A stretch of 64,000 nucleotides of DNA from Chloroflexota bacterium (GTDB lineage: Bacteria; Chloroflexota; Anaerolineae; J102), in NCBI GenBank assembly GCA_029782215.1, contig JAKOVD010000197.1, positions 62,001-126,000 of the forward strand, in the 5' to 3' direction. This document shows positions 1 through 8,844 of this stretch, one piece after another (positions within the stretch are counted from its first letter, which is position 1; each line of letters starts with the position of its first letter). The notes beneath the pieces were generated by a model that saw nothing but the letters and a program-made list of their open reading frames with translations, was not told the DNA's origin and did not search any database. The position numbers and the translations under genes are program-made.

Positions 1-138
1 CGCTTCTTCTGTCTCAACGATGATCTCGAGTCGGGTCCGTTCCGGCGTCCCATTCTGGCGGGGGCCATCGCCCTGCTGCGCCTGCTCTACCCACAGCCTG
101 CACCCTGGGAGAAGGATGTGAGGACGCGGCGGCGTTGA
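1..138 (+). CDS. C-terminal end of a Stealth-type polysaccharide phosphotransferase (partial)
   Basis: The window opens inside this gene; 45 codons remain before TGA at 136-138. The tail contains FFCLNDD early and ends with LLYPQPAPWEK. This matches the CR4 end of Stealth-family proteins, which have a conserved NDD motif and finish with a FPxPSPFEK-like segment. Stealth proteins transfer hexose-1-phosphate during capsule or exopolysaccharide synthesis. The neighbouring glycosyltransferase on the other strand fits a surface polysaccharide locus. The call rests on a short tail, so the family is probable but not certain. Confidence 0.5.
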   Translation, partial: RFFCLNDDLESGPFRRPILAGAIALLRLLYPQPAPWEKDVRTRRR

Positions 139-143
139 CGGGG

Positions 144-167
144 GCGGGCGAGGGTCCCCTCGCCCGC
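144..167. terminator. GC-rich hairpin between convergent genes
   Basis: An 11-base perfect inverted repeat (GCGGGCGAGGG and its complement) with a 2-base centre follows the stop of the Stealth-type gene and faces the end of the convergent glycosyltransferase. There is no long T tract, so it may be a transcription barrier or a copy of the common GGGCGAGG/CCTCGCCC hairpin also seen at 12494-12512. Confidence 0.45.
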
Positions 168-201
168 TGGCTGGAGCGCGAGACGCTGATCCACACCCGC
201 C

Positions 202-1065
202 TCAACGAACAAGAGCGCGGAGACCCCACCACCGGCGGTGTAACTGGGCCGGAAGGAAGCGGCGGGCGACCAGGTTATAGGTCGTGTCCACCGTGCGGAC
301 GTACTCTTCAGTCAGCCGGCCGGCGTGAAACGTGGAGAAGTCAACCCGCCTTTGCGACCACCAGAGGTGGGACCAGAGGTGCATGCTGACGACGCCGCTG
401 TAGTCGGCATCGCAGCCCTCCAGGAGCGTCCACAGCTCGTGCGGTGTGCAGCCGTGTTTGTAGAACGCGGGCCGCGGTGCCACGTGGATCAGGTGGGGAT
501 GGGTCTGGCTGAGGCGGTAGGGCAGGAGGGTGGAGTGGTTGCTCCAGGTGCCGTCGAAGGCCGGCTGCAGACCCGCAAGCCAGAGAGCGCCAAACTCCGC
601 GCCCGGCTCGGACATGATGAAGGCGTTGCACAGGGAGGGCGTGGGCGCACCGCCGGCGACGATGACATCCGGTTCCTGCCCCAGGACAAAAGGCTCGTCG
701 TACAACTCGCCGGGGATAGGATGGACGAAAACGGTGTCGATATCGGCGTAAATACCGCCTCTGGCTGCCAGTATCTCTAAACGTATAAAATCCGAATGAT
801 GGGCATAACGGAACTGGTTGAAGAAGGGTAAAGGATAGCGGTATTCTGATACAAAATCGACAAGATCGACCCGAACCAGGTCTAGACGGTCTTTGATTGC
901 CCGCCAATAGGGGCCAAAGGGTTCATAATGGTAGTAGAAAGAGATTTCTTCCGGCTGGTTGACCTGCAAGCAGGACTCAAGGCAGAGGTAGTGCGCCAGG
1001 TGAAAAGGCTCCTTCTGGGGCCTGAGACCAAAAACAAAGTGAAAGCGCTTGGGGATGCGGGACAT
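202..1065 (-). CDS. DXD-motif glycosyltransferase (GT32-like, sugar-binding region)
   Basis: This 287-residue cytoplasmic glycosyltransferase starts with IPKRFHFVFGL, the usual opening of the Gly_transf_sug/GT32-like group. It has the hallmark ladder around residues 90-112: HSDFIRLEIL, then ARGGIYADIDTVFV. The D-I-D is the metal and nucleotide-sugar binding DXD. The later HLWSHLWW segment is typical of the acceptor-side region. It probably adds a hexose to a surface glycan. It is convergent with the Stealth-type gene, consistent with a polysaccharide locus lying left of the window. ATG start at 1065; length is normal for the family. The sugar donor and acceptor cannot be read from the sequence. 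Confidence 0.85.
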   Translation of the reverse strand: MSRIPKRFHFVFGLRPQKEPFHLAHYLCLESCLQVNQPEEISFYYHYEPFGPYWRAIKDRLDLVRVDLVDFVSEYRYPLPFFNQFRYAHHSDFIRLEILAARGGIYADIDTVFVHPIPGELYDEPFVLGQEPDVIVAGGAPTPSLCNAFIMSEPGAEFGALWLAGLQPAFDGTWSNHSTLLPYRLSQTHPHLIHVAPRPAFYKHGCTPHELWTLLEGCDADYSGVVSMHLWSHLWWSQRRVDFSTFHAGRLTEEYVRTVDTTYNLVARRFLPAQLHRRWWGLRALVR

Positions 1066-1351
1066 TCTCGCAGTGCACCAACTGAGCGAACAGGGCCGCG
1101 CCCATTCTACCGGACAGGTCTCACGCTCCCAAGCCGGAACGTGTTGGCGGCAGCGGAAGGAGAGGTGTCGCTTTCCCAGACCTCCGGGATGCGGCTGCGC
1201 GCATCACCCGATGGCGAGGTGTTTGTGCCGCCTCCTGGAGGTGTCTTCCCGTTCGCTGCCTGGGCCGTTTCAGGGTATACAATAGCGACACGATGGCCCA
1301 AGGCCGCGCCGATGTGGGCCACGAACTCCCTGGCCCATTAAGAGCCATGCG

Positions 1352-2845
1352 ATGCGAATGACCAGAAGCGCTTCCTTGATTCTCTTTGTTGCCGGCTTGT
1401 TCGCGGTGCTCGCCCCATCCGGCGCTGCGACCGCCGGGTCGGGACAGGCCCCGGCGACGCCCACCGCGGTCGCGACCCCTGCGACGCCTCCTGCCCGCAA
1501 CGCGCTCGGCATGTGGCTGCTCTGGCCCGACGACCAACCTTCGGCAGAGACCATGCGCCGCGCCGGCGCCGCCTGGACCCGGGTGGTGGCGCCTTGGGCG
1601 CAGACTGAGAGCCGTCCGGGCGTCTATGATTGGTCATCTGTCGATGGCCAGTTGCGCGCTGTCGTCAACCAGGGCTACGAGGTCGTACTCGCGGTGATGG
1701 GGAGCCCTTCCTGGGCAGCGGCGACGTGGTGCGGGCCGCTCTATCCCCAGCACGTGGCCAGCTATGCCCGCTTCATGCGGGCTGTGGTCGCCCGCTACAG
1801 TGCGGCGCCCTATCACATCCGCTACTTCGAGCTGGGGAATGAACCGGATAACGCCGACGCCGTTGGCAACGCCTGGGTGGGTGGGTGTTGGGGTAAAGGC
1901 CCCAACCAGGCTGCAGGCGCGGGGGGCGAGCGCTACGCCGCCCTGTTAAAGGCCGCCTACCCGGCCATGAAGGCGGCCAATCCCGACATCGTGGTGATGA
2001 CGGGCGGGCTGGCCTATGACTTCTGGGGCGATGAAGGCGGGCCTTTCGATCGCGGCTTCCTCGACGATTTCCTGACGGCGGGTGGGGGCGACGCCATCGA
2101 CGCCATCAACTTCCATTTCTATGAGGCCATGGCGCCCAGGTGGGGAAGCGTGGCGGGCAAGGGCCAGGAACTCCAAAGCAAGGTCAAGGCGGCGACCGGG
2201 AAGATCAAGCCGCTCGTGATCACGGAGATCGGGTCACCGAGCGACAAGCCCGCCGGCTCTGCGGATGCCAACCCCTACAGCGAGGACCAGGAGGCGCGGT
2301 TCGTGATCAAGGGCCTGGTGCAAAGTCTGGCCGCCGGTGTCGCTCCCGTGTTGTGGTTCCAGGCTGTGGACCGCCCAAAGCTATCGGGCGGCTATGCCTA
2401 TGGTCTGCTGTGGCCCAATCTGCAGCCGAAGCCGGGTTTTGTCGCCTTTCGCACGCTGGCCAATGAATTGGGTGGCGCTGTCTACCAGGCCACCCTGGAC
2501 GACCTGGGCGCCGATGTCGAGGCCTACCGGTTCACGGAGCGAAACCAGGTCAAGATTGTGGTCTGGCGCAATGCCAGCGCCGCCCGGCCGGCGCCCTTCA
2601 AGGTAGGCGCGGCGGGCGGAGTGCTGCGCTACGTCAACCGCTTTGGCGTTGCGCACGCGGTGGCCGATGGGGGCAAGGGCGACCTGGACGGCGCCCGCAA
2701 TGCTTCGGTGAGCCTTGCCGTCGGCCCGGAACCCTTGTTCGTGGGCATCGCCGCCGTCCCGCCCGCAGGGACGCCGTCCACACCTGTTCCTGCCGCCACG
2801 CAGGCTCCCACACCCACGCAGACTTCCACACCCACGCCGCGGTGA
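1352..2845 (+). CDS. Secreted glycoside-hydrolase-like protein (clan GH-A fold)
   Basis: The 497-residue protein begins with a signal peptide (hydrophobic stretch about residues 7-22) and an Ala-Thr-Pro linker. A TIM-barrel hydrolase domain follows. FELGNEP (E164) after strand 4 is the expected acid/base, and ITEIGSPS (E292) is the expected nucleophile, as in clan A families such as GH5 and GH39. GVYDWSSVDGQL near residue 90 is the typical start of the barrel. The C-terminus ends in a Thr-Pro-Thr linker without a visible binding module. It is likely exported to cleave a beta-linked glycan; the substrate is unknown. About 290 bases separate it from the divergent glycosyltransferase; they hold no gene, only a possible -10 (TATACAAT) near 1276. 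Confidence 0.8.
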   Translation: MRMTRSASLILFVAGLFAVLAPSGAATAGSGQAPATPTAVATPATPPARNALGMWLLWPDDQPSAETMRRAGAAWTRVVAPWAQTESRPGVYDWSSVDGQLRAVVNQGYEVVLAVMGSPSWAAATWCGPLYPQHVASYARFMRAVVARYSAAPYHIRYFELGNEPDNADAVGNAWVGGCWGKGPNQAAGAGGERYAALLKAAYPAMKAANPDIVVMTGGLAYDFWGDEGGPFDRGFLDDFLTAGGGDAIDAINFHFYEAMAPRWGSVAGKGQELQSKVKAATGKIKPLVITEIGSPSDKPAGSADANPYSEDQEARFVIKGLVQSLAAGVAPVLWFQAVDRPKLSGGYAYGLLWPNLQPKPGFVAFRTLANELGGAVYQATLDDLGADVEAYRFTERNQVKIVVWRNASAARPAPFKVGAAGGVLRYVNRFGVAHAVADGGKGDLDGARNASVSLAVGPEPLFVGIAAVPPAGTPSTPVPAATQAPTPTQTSTPTPR

Positions 2846-2924
2846 AAACGCGGCGCCGACCGCTGGCGCGGCGAATGAGACTGCCGCTGGCCAGCCATCT
2901 ACCGTGCCGTCATGGAGTGAGAAC

Positions 2925-3908
2925 ATGCCCCTCTGGTTGAATGCCGCCGACGTGGAAGCGCTGCTGCCGATGGAGGACGCCATTGCCGCGGTCGAAGAGG
3001 CCTTCCGGCAGCTTGCCCTCGGCGATGTGGTCATGCCCCAACGGGTCGGTATCGGCCTGCCCAAGTGCGGCGGCAATGGCGCCGCCATGCCGGCGTACGT
3101 CGGCGGCGCCATTGACGGGCTGGGCCTGAAGGTGGTCACCGCCTTTCCCGGCAATGCCGGCCGTGGCCTGCCGGTGATTCAGGCGGCCCTGCTGCTCCTC
3201 GATCCACACACGGGGCAACTGCTGGCGGTGATGGATGCAGCCGCGCTGACGGCGCTGCGCACGGGCGCAGCGACAGGTGTGGCCACCCGCTACCTGACGC
3301 GCACGGATGCTGCCACCGTGGCCCTATTTGGAGCAGGGGTCCAGGCCCGCGCGCAGTTGGCGGCCCTCTGCGCCGTCCGTCCCATCCGGCGTGGCTGGGT
3401 TATCGCGCGGCGGGCCGAAGCCGCCGGCGCCTTTGCCGCCGAAATGAGCGAGAGGCTCGGCAACGAGGTTGTCCCGGCGGTCGACGTCCAGGCTGCCGTG
3501 GCTCAGGCCGACATCGTCGTGACCGCTACCACGTCCCCCCAGCCTTTGTTCGATGGCGATTGGCTGCGGCACGGCGTCCACGTAAACGGCGTGGGCTCGC
3601 ACTCGCCAGGGGCGCGCGAGCTGGACACCCGAACGGTGCAGCGAGCCAAGGTGGTGACCGATCAGACCGCGGCCTGCCTGGCGGAGGCGGGCGATCTCAT
3701 TATTCCCCTGGCTGAGGGCGCCATCACCGAGGCGGACCTCCAGCTCCAACTGGGCGAGGTCGTCGCCGGGCTCCGGCCCGGCCGCACGAGTGCTGACGAG
3801 ATCACGCTGTTCAAGTCGGTGGGCCTGGCAATCCAGGATGTGGCGGTGGCCGTCCAGGTCTACCGCCAGGCGCTCGCCACCGGCCGGGGACAGGCATTGG
3901 AGCGTTAG
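2925..3908 (+). CDS. Ornithine cyclodeaminase/mu-crystallin family protein
   Basis: Using the ATG at 2925 gives 327 residues, the normal family length; the frame stays open upstream to 2715 but that extension is low-complexity and overlaps the preceding gene. Family features are clear: a GLKVV segment (K69), LTALRTGAAT (about 109-117) and the NAD-binding GAGVQAR (136-142) of the Rossmann domain, followed by VGSHSPGARELD near residue 225. Members include ornithine and lysine cyclodeaminases, alanine dehydrogenases and ketimine reductases, so the exact reaction is open. It sits alone between two secreted proteins, so context does not help. Confidence 0.85.
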   Translation: MPLWLNAADVEALLPMEDAIAAVEEAFRQLALGDVVMPQRVGIGLPKCGGNGAAMPAYVGGAIDGLGLKVVTAFPGNAGRGLPVIQAALLLLDPHTGQLLAVMDAAALTALRTGAATGVATRYLTRTDAATVALFGAGVQARAQLAALCAVRPIRRGWVIARRAEAAGAFAAEMSERLGNEVVPAVDVQAAVAQADIVVTATTSPQPLFDGDWLRHGVHVNGVGSHSPGARELDTRTVQRAKVVTDQTAACLAEAGDLIIPLAEGAITEADLQLQLGEVVAGLRPGRTSADEITLFKSVGLAIQDVAVAVQVYRQALATGRGQALER

Positions 3909-3983
3909 CTCATTGGCCAAGGCGACGCCTATTTGTGGAGCCGGATGTGGAGAGAGACCGGTTGCACAAGGGTTCGCGGCCTG

Positions 3984-5345
3984 TTAACGCAGGAGCATTG
4001 GCAGCCAGGTGTGCAAATGTGCGGCCGCCAACGTAGGCGTCGCTGTGGGCGAACGCGTTGGCGTCTGCGCTGCCACCGTGGCCCGCGTGGCAGTGGGTGT
4101 CACCGTGGGCTGCGTCGAGAAGCGCTGCTCGTCCGTTTGGGCCTGGAGCGGATGCTTGAAGTAGGCGTAGTAGGCGGCGCCGACGTTGGGCTGGTCGGGC
4201 GGCAGAATGTAGTGCGTGACCTTCAGGTAGAGATACTTGATGGGGTTGGTGACGGTCACCCCCATCTCGCCGTAGGACTTCTTGTCGCCGGTGTCAGCAG
4301 GGTCGATCGTGCTACTGTCTTTGTAGTAGGTTGTGACCGTGCCCTGCATCTGCGAAACGTCATCGGTGTGCAGAACGGTGCCCGTCGCTGCGCTGATTTG
4401 CTGCCACATGCTGGCCGGGGTTGTGGTGATCGTGTCAGGCACGCCGTCCACCGGCACCCCTCCCGGCGTGTTCGCATCATAGTAGATGCCGCCGACCACG
4501 CTCTGGTTGAAGTCGGCGGTTGCACGCGCCCACTCGAAAGGCTTTGGCGACCACGAGAAGTCCACCGTCACCTGGTCGTAGAACTGGGAGCGATAGGCGA
4601 TGGTCAGGATGCCCTGCCCCAGTTCCTGGTAGCCGGCGATGGCGCGCACGCGGCCGTCGAGGATCTTGGGCTGTGGTTCATCGAGCTCCAAGACCTCTTC
4701 GGTGTAGGGATCGTCGCCGGGCACTTTGAGCCGGAACTTGGAGCGATCAAGCACGTTGACGCCGCTGCTGTTGAGCTCGAGGCGATTGCCGCCCAGGTAC
4801 TGAGGGAAGAAACCTAGCTTGTAGATCGGGGTCGTAAAGACGCTGGTGGGAAAGTCAAACGACACGTAGTCCTGGGTGACCATATCCTTGAGGGCGCTGG
4901 ATTGGTACACATAGACCCAGGCCGATCTGGCTGCGTCCAGGGGGTCGATGACCGTGATTTCATAGCGCGGATGCGAGCGTGCGCTGCCATCGCTGACCCA
5001 GTTGTCGAGCGCCGCCCGGTCGCCGCAATCGCCGCCCATCACCACCAGCTCATCGGCGACGTCCAGCTTGCCATTGTCAGAAGCGATATACTCGCCGTTC
5101 TTCACCTCATCGAACTGCCAGGGGATTTGCTACCATTGGCCCTCCCGGAAGGCGTAGACAAAGAGCTGGTTGAGGGGCGCCCCAACCAAGCCGGGCATGG
5201 CAGCACCGGTGATGATGATCGGATCGGCATCGCGGTCGAGCGTCCCGGCACGGGATGAGGCGCCTGCCGGCGCCACGCCCGCGCACGGCAGGACGATCGC
5301 GACCAGGGTGATGGCAATGAGAACAACCTGCGAAATGCTCTGCAT
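3984..5345 (-). pseudogene. Secreted protein of unknown function, interrupted by one in-frame TAG
   Basis: Reading from ATG 5345 gives a signal peptide (MQSISQVVLIAITLVAIVL) and a mature start. The frame then hits TAG at 5132-5130 directly after REGQW. Translation resumes in the same frame with QIPWQFDEVKNGEY and stays open for about 380 residues. The junction W-stop-QIPWQFDE reads as one continuous motif of the WxxIPFQxDE kind known from many secreted bacterial proteins. A single CAG-to-TAG change (Gln) would explain it. The C-terminus has a Thr-Pro linker and ends TWLPMLLR, matching the tail seen in other secreted proteins here. It could be a true nonsense mutation or a base-call error. The function is not recognised. 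Confidence 0.7.
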
Positions 5346-5477
5346 CGCTCTCTTCGTCCCGTTTGGGTGAACGTTGCGGCGTACCTGCTCCGTTTCCCGG
5401 TGCGGCATGCCGCCCGGGTTGGCGTCTGCGCCAACTACCAGAAGAAGGCGCCTGTGCGATCAGGGCAAGCCGATCTC

Positions 5478-5741
5478 CTACTTCTTGCGATAGGCCTCCA
5501 GGAACAGCGCGTACGCCACCAACAGGTAGGCCAACGTCCGGATCACGATCAGGATCGCATTCAGGGAAGACGCCAGGCCGAGCAGTGTTGCCAGGTGCGA
5601 GAAGCCGAACAGCCCAAAGGCGATGCCCACGAAGAGCACCACGTGGTTCTTCGTCCTCTGCCAGCCGACGAGTCCGAAGATGAAGATGAGAATGGAGAGG
5701 ACCAGATTGATGAACGTCAGGGTGTTCCAGGTGAACTGCAT
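5478..5741 (-). CDS. Small three-helix membrane protein
   Basis: Starting at ATG 5741 the product has 87 residues with three hydrophobic segments (roughly residues 8-27, 36-55 and 61-80), and it ends in a basic EAYRKK tail. The frame is open to 5786, but the upstream residues look non-coding. No family is recognised. It lies between the interrupted secreted gene and the histidine kinase, all on the minus strand. A link to the downstream two-component system is possible but not shown. Confidence 0.6.
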   Translation of the reverse strand: MQFTWNTLTFINLVLSILIFIFGLVGWQRTKNHVVLFVGIAFGLFGFSHLATLLGLASSLNAILIVIRTLAYLLVAYALFLEAYRKK

Positions 5742-5848
5742 CGTTCCGCCTCCGTGGGGTAAGGCGCTGAAGGGAACTTGTGACAAATCCTACAAGCCTA
5801 TTTTCGCGCCCTGGCGGCGGCGCGTCAAGTGAATATTGCATCACCCGC

Positions 5849-5896
5849 GGAAACGACTTTGGTCGTTTCCTGTGCAAGCGAACGACTAAAGTCGTT
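5849..5896. repeat. Pair of short palindromes (ACGACTTTxGTCGT type)
   Basis: Two adjacent dyads lie between the small membrane protein and the histidine kinase. One spans 5849-5870 with arms GGAAACGAC/GTCGTTTCC. The other spans 5881-5896 with arms AACGACT/AGTCGTT, followed by ACGACTTTTT. The shared ACGACT core suggests a small palindromic repeat element. It could also act as a terminator for the histidine kinase operon, since a T-run follows, though that run is on the plus strand. Confidence 0.5.
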
Positions 5897-5920
5897 ACGA
5901 CTTTTTACCCTCACAGCCCC

Positions 5921-7327
5921 TCACGGTCTCACGGGGAGCGTGAGCGTGAACACGGCGCCGCCCTCGGGGCGGTTGGCTGCCTCGATGCGTCCCCCCAACA
6001 GATGCGCCAGCTCATGGGTGAGCGCCAGGCCCAGGCCCACGCTGCCTCCGTGATGGCGGCGGGAGGGGTCGGCGCGGTAGAAGGGCTCGAAGATCTGCTC
6101 CAGGGCCTCCGGGTCGATGCCGGGGCCTGTATCGCTGACCTGGAACGTGACCATGCCGGCGTCCTGGGCAAGGGATACGTCGATCCGCCCCTGCCCGGTA
6201 TAGGCGATGGCGTTCTCGAGCACGTTGAGCAGGATCTGGGTCAAACTGTCGGCGTCGGTGGTGAGGATGACGGAAGGCGGGGCAGTCACCTGGAGGTCGA
6301 CACCCTGGGCCACGGCTTGGGGCGCCAGGGTGTCGACGAGGGTGCGAACGACCGCGACGGCATCCGTCGGCGCGAAATCCAGGATCTGCTGCCCGCTCTC
6401 TGCGCGTGCCAGGGCCAGCATACGTCCGATCAGGCGCTGCATGCGCTCAGCTTCGCCCTGGATGCGTACGAGGCTCTCCTGATAGACTTCCGGCGTGCGC
6501 GGCCGGCTGAGCGCCAGCTCGGCCTGGCCGAGGATGGCCGTGACGGGGGTGCGCAGCTCATGGGAAGCGTCCGCAGTGAAGCGGCGCTGGCGGGAAAAGG
6601 CCGCCGCCAGGCGCTCAAGGGTGGCGTTGAAGGAGAGGGCCAACGCCTGCACCTCATCTCTGGGCTTGGGAACGGGCAGCCGTCGTTCGGCCAGCGAATC
6701 GGCGCTGATGGCGGCGGCGCTTTCGCTCATCATCGTCAAGGACTGGAGGGCCTTGCGCGAAGCGATGAGGCTGGCGAGGCCGGCGATGGCCAGCGCCAGG
6801 GGGATGCCGATCATGAGGCTGCGCCGTATTTGATCGATGAGCTCGAGGATCTCTTCGGGCTGCCTTGCCGCCTGCACATAGCCGATCTTGATCCGGTTTT
6901 CCCCGTTCAGGGGACGGTCAAGGGAAGAATACACGGGTTGGTTGAAGACGCGCAGCAGCACGCCGTCCGCACGGCGTTGGTTGTACGCCGAGCCCCCATC
7001 GGGCGCCGACAAGGTTCTGTCCGCCACGCCCAGGCGGTCATACTCCCCTGTGCCGCTGAGGACATTGCCCCTGGTATCGAGCAGGCGGACGAAGCCGTGG
7101 CTCCCCAGGGCCATCTCGCCCTGGTCGCGGTCGGGCATCAGAAGCGGGCGGCCGTCCTCCAGGAGGACATGGGCCATGGCGTGCATGCCGGCCTGGGCCA
7201 GGTCCCGGTCTAGCTGCTCGTAGAGGTGTCCCAGGATCTGGTTGCTGATCACCGCCACCAGCACGATCAGGGTGATCAGGAACACCAGCAAGTTGACCAG
7301 CACCAGCCGCCAACGCAGGGTGAGCAT
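5921..7327 (-). CDS. Sensor histidine kinase (two TM, HAMP, HisKA, HATPase)
   Basis: This 468-residue inner-membrane kinase has TM1 at about 9-29, an extracytoplasmic sensor of about 140 residues, TM2 at about 169-190, and HAMP. The dimerisation box FTADASHELRTPVTAI carries the phosphoacceptor H256. It is followed by the ATP-binding N box (LLNVLENAIAYT), G1 (DTGPGID) and G2 (GGSVGLGLAL). It starts three bases after the stop of the response regulator and is surely co-transcribed with it. Order and type match OmpR/EnvZ-like or CusRS-like pairs. The stimulus is unknown. Upstream redox genes (ApbE, ferric-reductase-like protein) on the same strand hint at a redox or metal signal. Confidence 0.93.
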   Translation of the reverse strand: MLTLRWRLVLVNLLVFLITLIVLVAVISNQILGHLYEQLDRDLAQAGMHAMAHVLLEDGRPLLMPDRDQGEMALGSHGFVRLLDTRGNVLSGTGEYDRLGVADRTLSAPDGGSAYNQRRADGVLLRVFNQPVYSSLDRPLNGENRIKIGYVQAARQPEEILELIDQIRRSLMIGIPLALAIAGLASLIASRKALQSLTMMSESAAAISADSLAERRLPVPKPRDEVQALALSFNATLERLAAAFSRQRRFTADASHELRTPVTAILGQAELALSRPRTPEVYQESLVRIQGEAERMQRLIGRMLALARAESGQQILDFAPTDAVAVVRTLVDTLAPQAVAQGVDLQVTAPPSVILTTDADSLTQILLNVLENAIAYTGQGRIDVSLAQDAGMVTFQVSDTGPGIDPEALEQIFEPFYRADPSRRHHGGSVGLGLALTHELAHLLGGRIEAANRPEGGAVFTLTLPVRP

Positions 7328-7330
7328 GCG

Positions 7331-8008
7331 TCAGCCTTCCGCCGAAATCTTGTAGCCGACGCCCCGCACGGTGCGGATCAAGGGGTGGTCGCGGCCGTCA
7401 TCCACTTTGCGACGCAGATAGCCCACGTAGACGTCCACGATGTTGGACTGGTTGAAGAAGTCGTAGCCCCATACCTGTTCCCCGAGCTGGGTGCGGCTGA
7501 GCACCTGGTCGGCGTGAAGCATCAAGTACTCGAGCAGGGCGAACTCCTTTGAGGTGAGGATCACCGGCTGGTCGCCCCGTTTCACCTGGCGTGTCAGACG
7601 GTTGAGGGTGAGATCGCCGATCTCGAGCTCGTTGGGCGTGGCCGGACCCTGGTGCGTGCGCGTGCGGGCGCGGATGCGGGCCAGAAGCTCACGGTAGGCG
7701 AAGGGCTTGACCAGGTAGTCATCGGCGCCGCTGTCCAGCCCCTCCACCCGGTCATCCACGGCATCCAGGGCGGTGAGCATGACGATGGGCGCGGTCACGC
7801 CTCGCTGGCGGAGGGTGCGGGCCACCTTGCGCCCGTCTACCTTGGGCAGCAGCACATCCAACAGGATCAGATCGTAGGCGTAGGTTCGGGCATAGTCCAG
7901 GGCCAACTCGCCGTCGGCGGCCATGTCCACCACATAGCCTTCTTCGGTCAGTCCCTGGCGGATGAAGTCGGCAACGTTCTGTTCATCTTCGACAACAAGG
8001 ATACGCAC
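7331..8008 (-). CDS. OmpR/PhoB-family response regulator
   Basis: The 225-residue protein has an N-terminal receiver domain: acidic pocket VEDEQ, phosphoacceptor D51 in LILLDVLLPKVDG, switch T in MLTA, and K in YLVKPF. The C-terminal winged helix ends with the usual TVRGVGYKI signature. The start is GTG at 8008, chosen because MRILVVEDE is the canonical family opening. It is the partner of the histidine kinase that follows after 3 bases. It probably controls its own operon and possibly the ApbE/ferric-reductase genes upstream on the same strand. Confidence 0.94.
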   Translation of the reverse strand: MRILVVEDEQNVADFIRQGLTEEGYVVDMAADGELALDYARTYAYDLILLDVLLPKVDGRKVARTLRQRGVTAPIVMLTALDAVDDRVEGLDSGADDYLVKPFAYRELLARIRARTRTHQGPATPNELEIGDLTLNRLTRQVKRGDQPVILTSKEFALLEYLMLHADQVLSRTQLGEQVWGYDFFNQSNIVDVYVGYLRRKVDDGRDHPLIRTVRGVGYKISAEG

Positions 8009-8091
8009 GGGTTCGGCACCGGAGGGGAGGAAGGCTCAGTCACCGCGTGATGATAGCGCCCTCTCCCGGAATCTGCCAGCGCAAGCAGCGC

Positions 8092-8844
8092 TCAACGTCT
8101 GTCCCTGGAGGGTGACTGCGCCGGCGCCGGCTGCCGCAAGGCCGCTGGGGCAGCCACGGTTTTGGCCGGTCTTCCCTGCTTCTCGCGTCGTGTGGATGCG
8201 ATCCGCGTGACGATCAACACCACGACCGCCGCCAGGCTGGCCGCATAGAGCCACCACAGGGAGCTGGTGTCGGTGCCCGAGAGCAGACTGTGCAGGGTCA
8301 CCAGGATGAAGACGCCGAAGCTGCCATAATGGAGCAGACGGAAGTTCTTCTGCCCCAGGTGCATGCGGGCATAGAAGCTCAGGCTGAGCAGCAGCATCAG
8401 GTAGAAACCGATGACTCCCAGCCCGACGGGAATGGGACGGTAGGGGGAGGTGAAGGGGGTCACCACCTGGGGCAGGTCGATATTGATGTAGCCGTCACCG
8501 ATCAGGATGATGCCGTGCAGCGCCGCCAGCCCTAAGCCAAACCAGTTCAGATAGCTGTGCATGCCCAGGGACAAGATGGGCGAAATGCGTGTGCGAAAGA
8601 GGCTGCCGCTCTGTACCAGGCCCCACAGCACGCCCAGGGTGAGGAGCACGTAGGCGACGATGCCGCTGCTGCGGGAGATGAACCAGTAGGCCTTGGCGCT
8701 GGCATCGGGCAGGTAGTAGGCGACGACCACGATGGCGGCGACGCCCACCATGCTGAGCAACAGGACGAGCGCGAAGCTGACCAGGATGCTGGGCAGGCTA
8801 GACCGGGATGCGGAATCTATCGGCGTAGTTTCCTGACGATACAT
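8092..8844 (-). CDS. Ferric-reductase-like transmembrane protein
   Basis: Starting at ATG 8844 the product has 250 residues. It shows six hydrophobic segments and conserved membrane histidines: GMHSYLNWFGLGLAALHG in the third and fourth helices, and LLHYGSFGVFILVTLHSLL further on. This is the haem-b ligand pattern of the ferric reductase-like/MsrQ/YedZ group. No FAD- or NAD-binding domain follows, so it is the membrane core only. GAGG precedes the chosen ATG. The start overlaps the end of apbE by 47 bases, indicating tight coupling. It likely passes electrons across the membrane with the ApbE-modified partner, which is not visible here. Confidence 0.8.
   Translation of the reverse strand: MYRQETTPIDSASRSSLPSILVSFALVLLLSMVGVAAIVVVAYYLPDASAKAYWFISRSSGIVAYVLLTLGVLWGLVQSGSLFRTRISPILSLGMHSYLNWFGLGLAALHGIILIGDGYINIDLPQVVTPFTSPYRPIPVGLGVIGFYLMLLLSLSFYARMHLGQKNFRLLHYGSFGVFILVTLHSLLSGTDTSSLWWLYAASLAAVVVLIVTRIASTRREKQGRPAKTVAAPAALRQPAPAQSPSRDRR

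Noticed and set aside
1107..1322. Small minus-strand protein upstream of the glycoside hydrolase
   Set aside because: The frame starts plausibly but becomes Ser/Pro/Arg-rich with no family, no ribosome site and no support from context.
2715..2924. Longer N-terminus for the ornithine cyclodeaminase family gene
   Set aside because: The extra 70 residues are Pro/Arg-rich, overlap the previous gene and precede the normal family start MPLWLNAADVEALL.
5780..7213. A 477-codon plus-strand frame opposite the histidine kinase
   Set aside because: It is the antisense shadow of a clear HAMP-HisKA-HATPase gene and has no recognisable protein features.
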